DNA from: Candidatus Saccharimonadota bacterium
Lineage (GTDB): Bacteria; Patescibacteriota; Saccharimonadia; Saccharimonadales; Saccharimonadaceae
DNA length: 13,990 nucleotides
Assembly (NCBI GenBank): GCA_017652715.1
Contig: JAGCAL010000098.1
Coordinates: forward strand, 1-13,990
Reading direction: 5' to 3'
Part shown: positions 13,706 to 13,990 of the stretch, piece by piece
How positions within the stretch are numbered: position 1 is the stretch's first letter
Layout: every line of letters starts with the position of its first letter
Program-made: the position numbers and the translations under genes
Notes under the pieces: generated by a model
Databases searched by the model: none
The model's input: the letters and a program-made list of their open reading frames with translations, nothing else
What the model was told of the DNA's origin: nothing

Positions 13706-13990
13706 ATGAATTGGAGGAAATGGCTAGACGAATTTGTTCTCGCCAGTAAAGGGATTTTGTTAGCAACCAAAGAAAAACGTTTTTGGTATGGTTTTATCCC
13801 TACTTTTTTATTCTTCGGTATGCTCATCAACCTGCTCTCGGGCGGATTGTCAAAGTTCCAACTCATGGGAGCTCTCGGCTTCCCGGCCAGCTTACAGATT
13901 ATCGGTAGCAGCTTCCTAGCCATCTTCGGCATTAATCAGCCCTTCCTAGACTGGTTGCCCGTCTTTTTCATTGCAATCCTCCAAGGTATC
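13706..13990 (+). CDS. Integral membrane protein, N-terminal part (3'-partial)
   Basis: The frame runs open from ATG 13706 to the window edge (95 codons, no stop). It starts MNWRKWLDEFVLASKGILLA, a basic/amphipathic region. Hydrophobic segments follow at about 30-46 (FIPTFLFFGMLINLL), 56-75 (ALGFPASLQIIGSSFLAIFG) and 80-95 (FLDWLPVFFIAILQ), so it is a multi-pass membrane protein. I do not recognise the family and assign no function. The start is supported by the extended -10 promoter seven nucleotides upstream of the A of ATG. Confidence 0.75.
   Translation, partial: MNWRKWLDEFVLASKGILLATKEKRFWYGFIPTFLFFGMLINLLSGGLSKFQLMGALGFPASLQIIGSSFLAIFGINQPFLDWLPVFFIAILQGI

Overview
The window looks like a chromosome segment from a Candidate Phyla Radiation (Patescibacteria) bacterium, most likely Saccharibacteria (TM7). 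The case rests on several points: a compact ribosomal-protein operon with no uL29 gene between uL16 and uS17; Lys/Ala-rich tails on several ribosomal proteins; secreted wall hydrolases and a PEGA-domain protein of the type common in these cells; and several promoters that appear to make leaderless mRNAs. TGA ends at least two genes and an intact RF2 is present, which argues against the UGA-to-glycine code of Gracilibacteria and Absconditabacteria. The phylum call is inference, about 0.7 sure.

Layout. Bases 1-283 hold the C-terminal end of a FISUMP/C-type-lectin-like protein on the + strand. A 194-nt region that folds into one long imperfect hairpin (360-553) separates it from a convergent ribosomal-protein operon on the - strand (557-6947). 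In transcription order the operon reads L3-L4-L23-L2-S19-L22-S3-L16-S17-L14-L24-L5-S14-S8. S10 is missing at the head and L6 and later spc genes are missing at the tail. The operon has a near-consensus promoter (7085-7113) and a structured leader, and an intrinsic terminator (7130-7156) insulates it from the gene upstream.

From 7233 to 10736 the - strand carries, in transcription order, an Rpf/YabE-like wall hydrolase, rsmA (ksgA), prfB, and a small membrane-anchored protein with an SH3-like look. The rpf-ksgA pairing is a conserved arrangement in Gram-positive bacteria. Divergent from it, on the + strand, are a 639-aa secreted multidomain wall hydrolase and a PEGA-domain membrane protein (10796-13381). 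A 324-nt intergenic region follows, with a candidate - strand promoter and a 9-codon ORF. The 5' end of a membrane-protein gene (13706) runs off the window.

Main observations. (1) rplW (L23) has an in-frame TAG as its third codon, directly after a well-formed SD-ATG start. The open frame beyond it clearly encodes the L23 N-terminus. (2) Four genes share the same start geometry, TGn-TAtaaT-N6-RTG with no Shine-Dalgarno, which predicts transcription starting at the initiation codon; the ribosomal genes instead have SD sites. (3) There is a long hairpin at the operon end. I found no mobile element, CRISPR array or defence system, and no clear new multi-gene system. The rplW nonsense codon and the leaderless promoter class are the items most worth following up.
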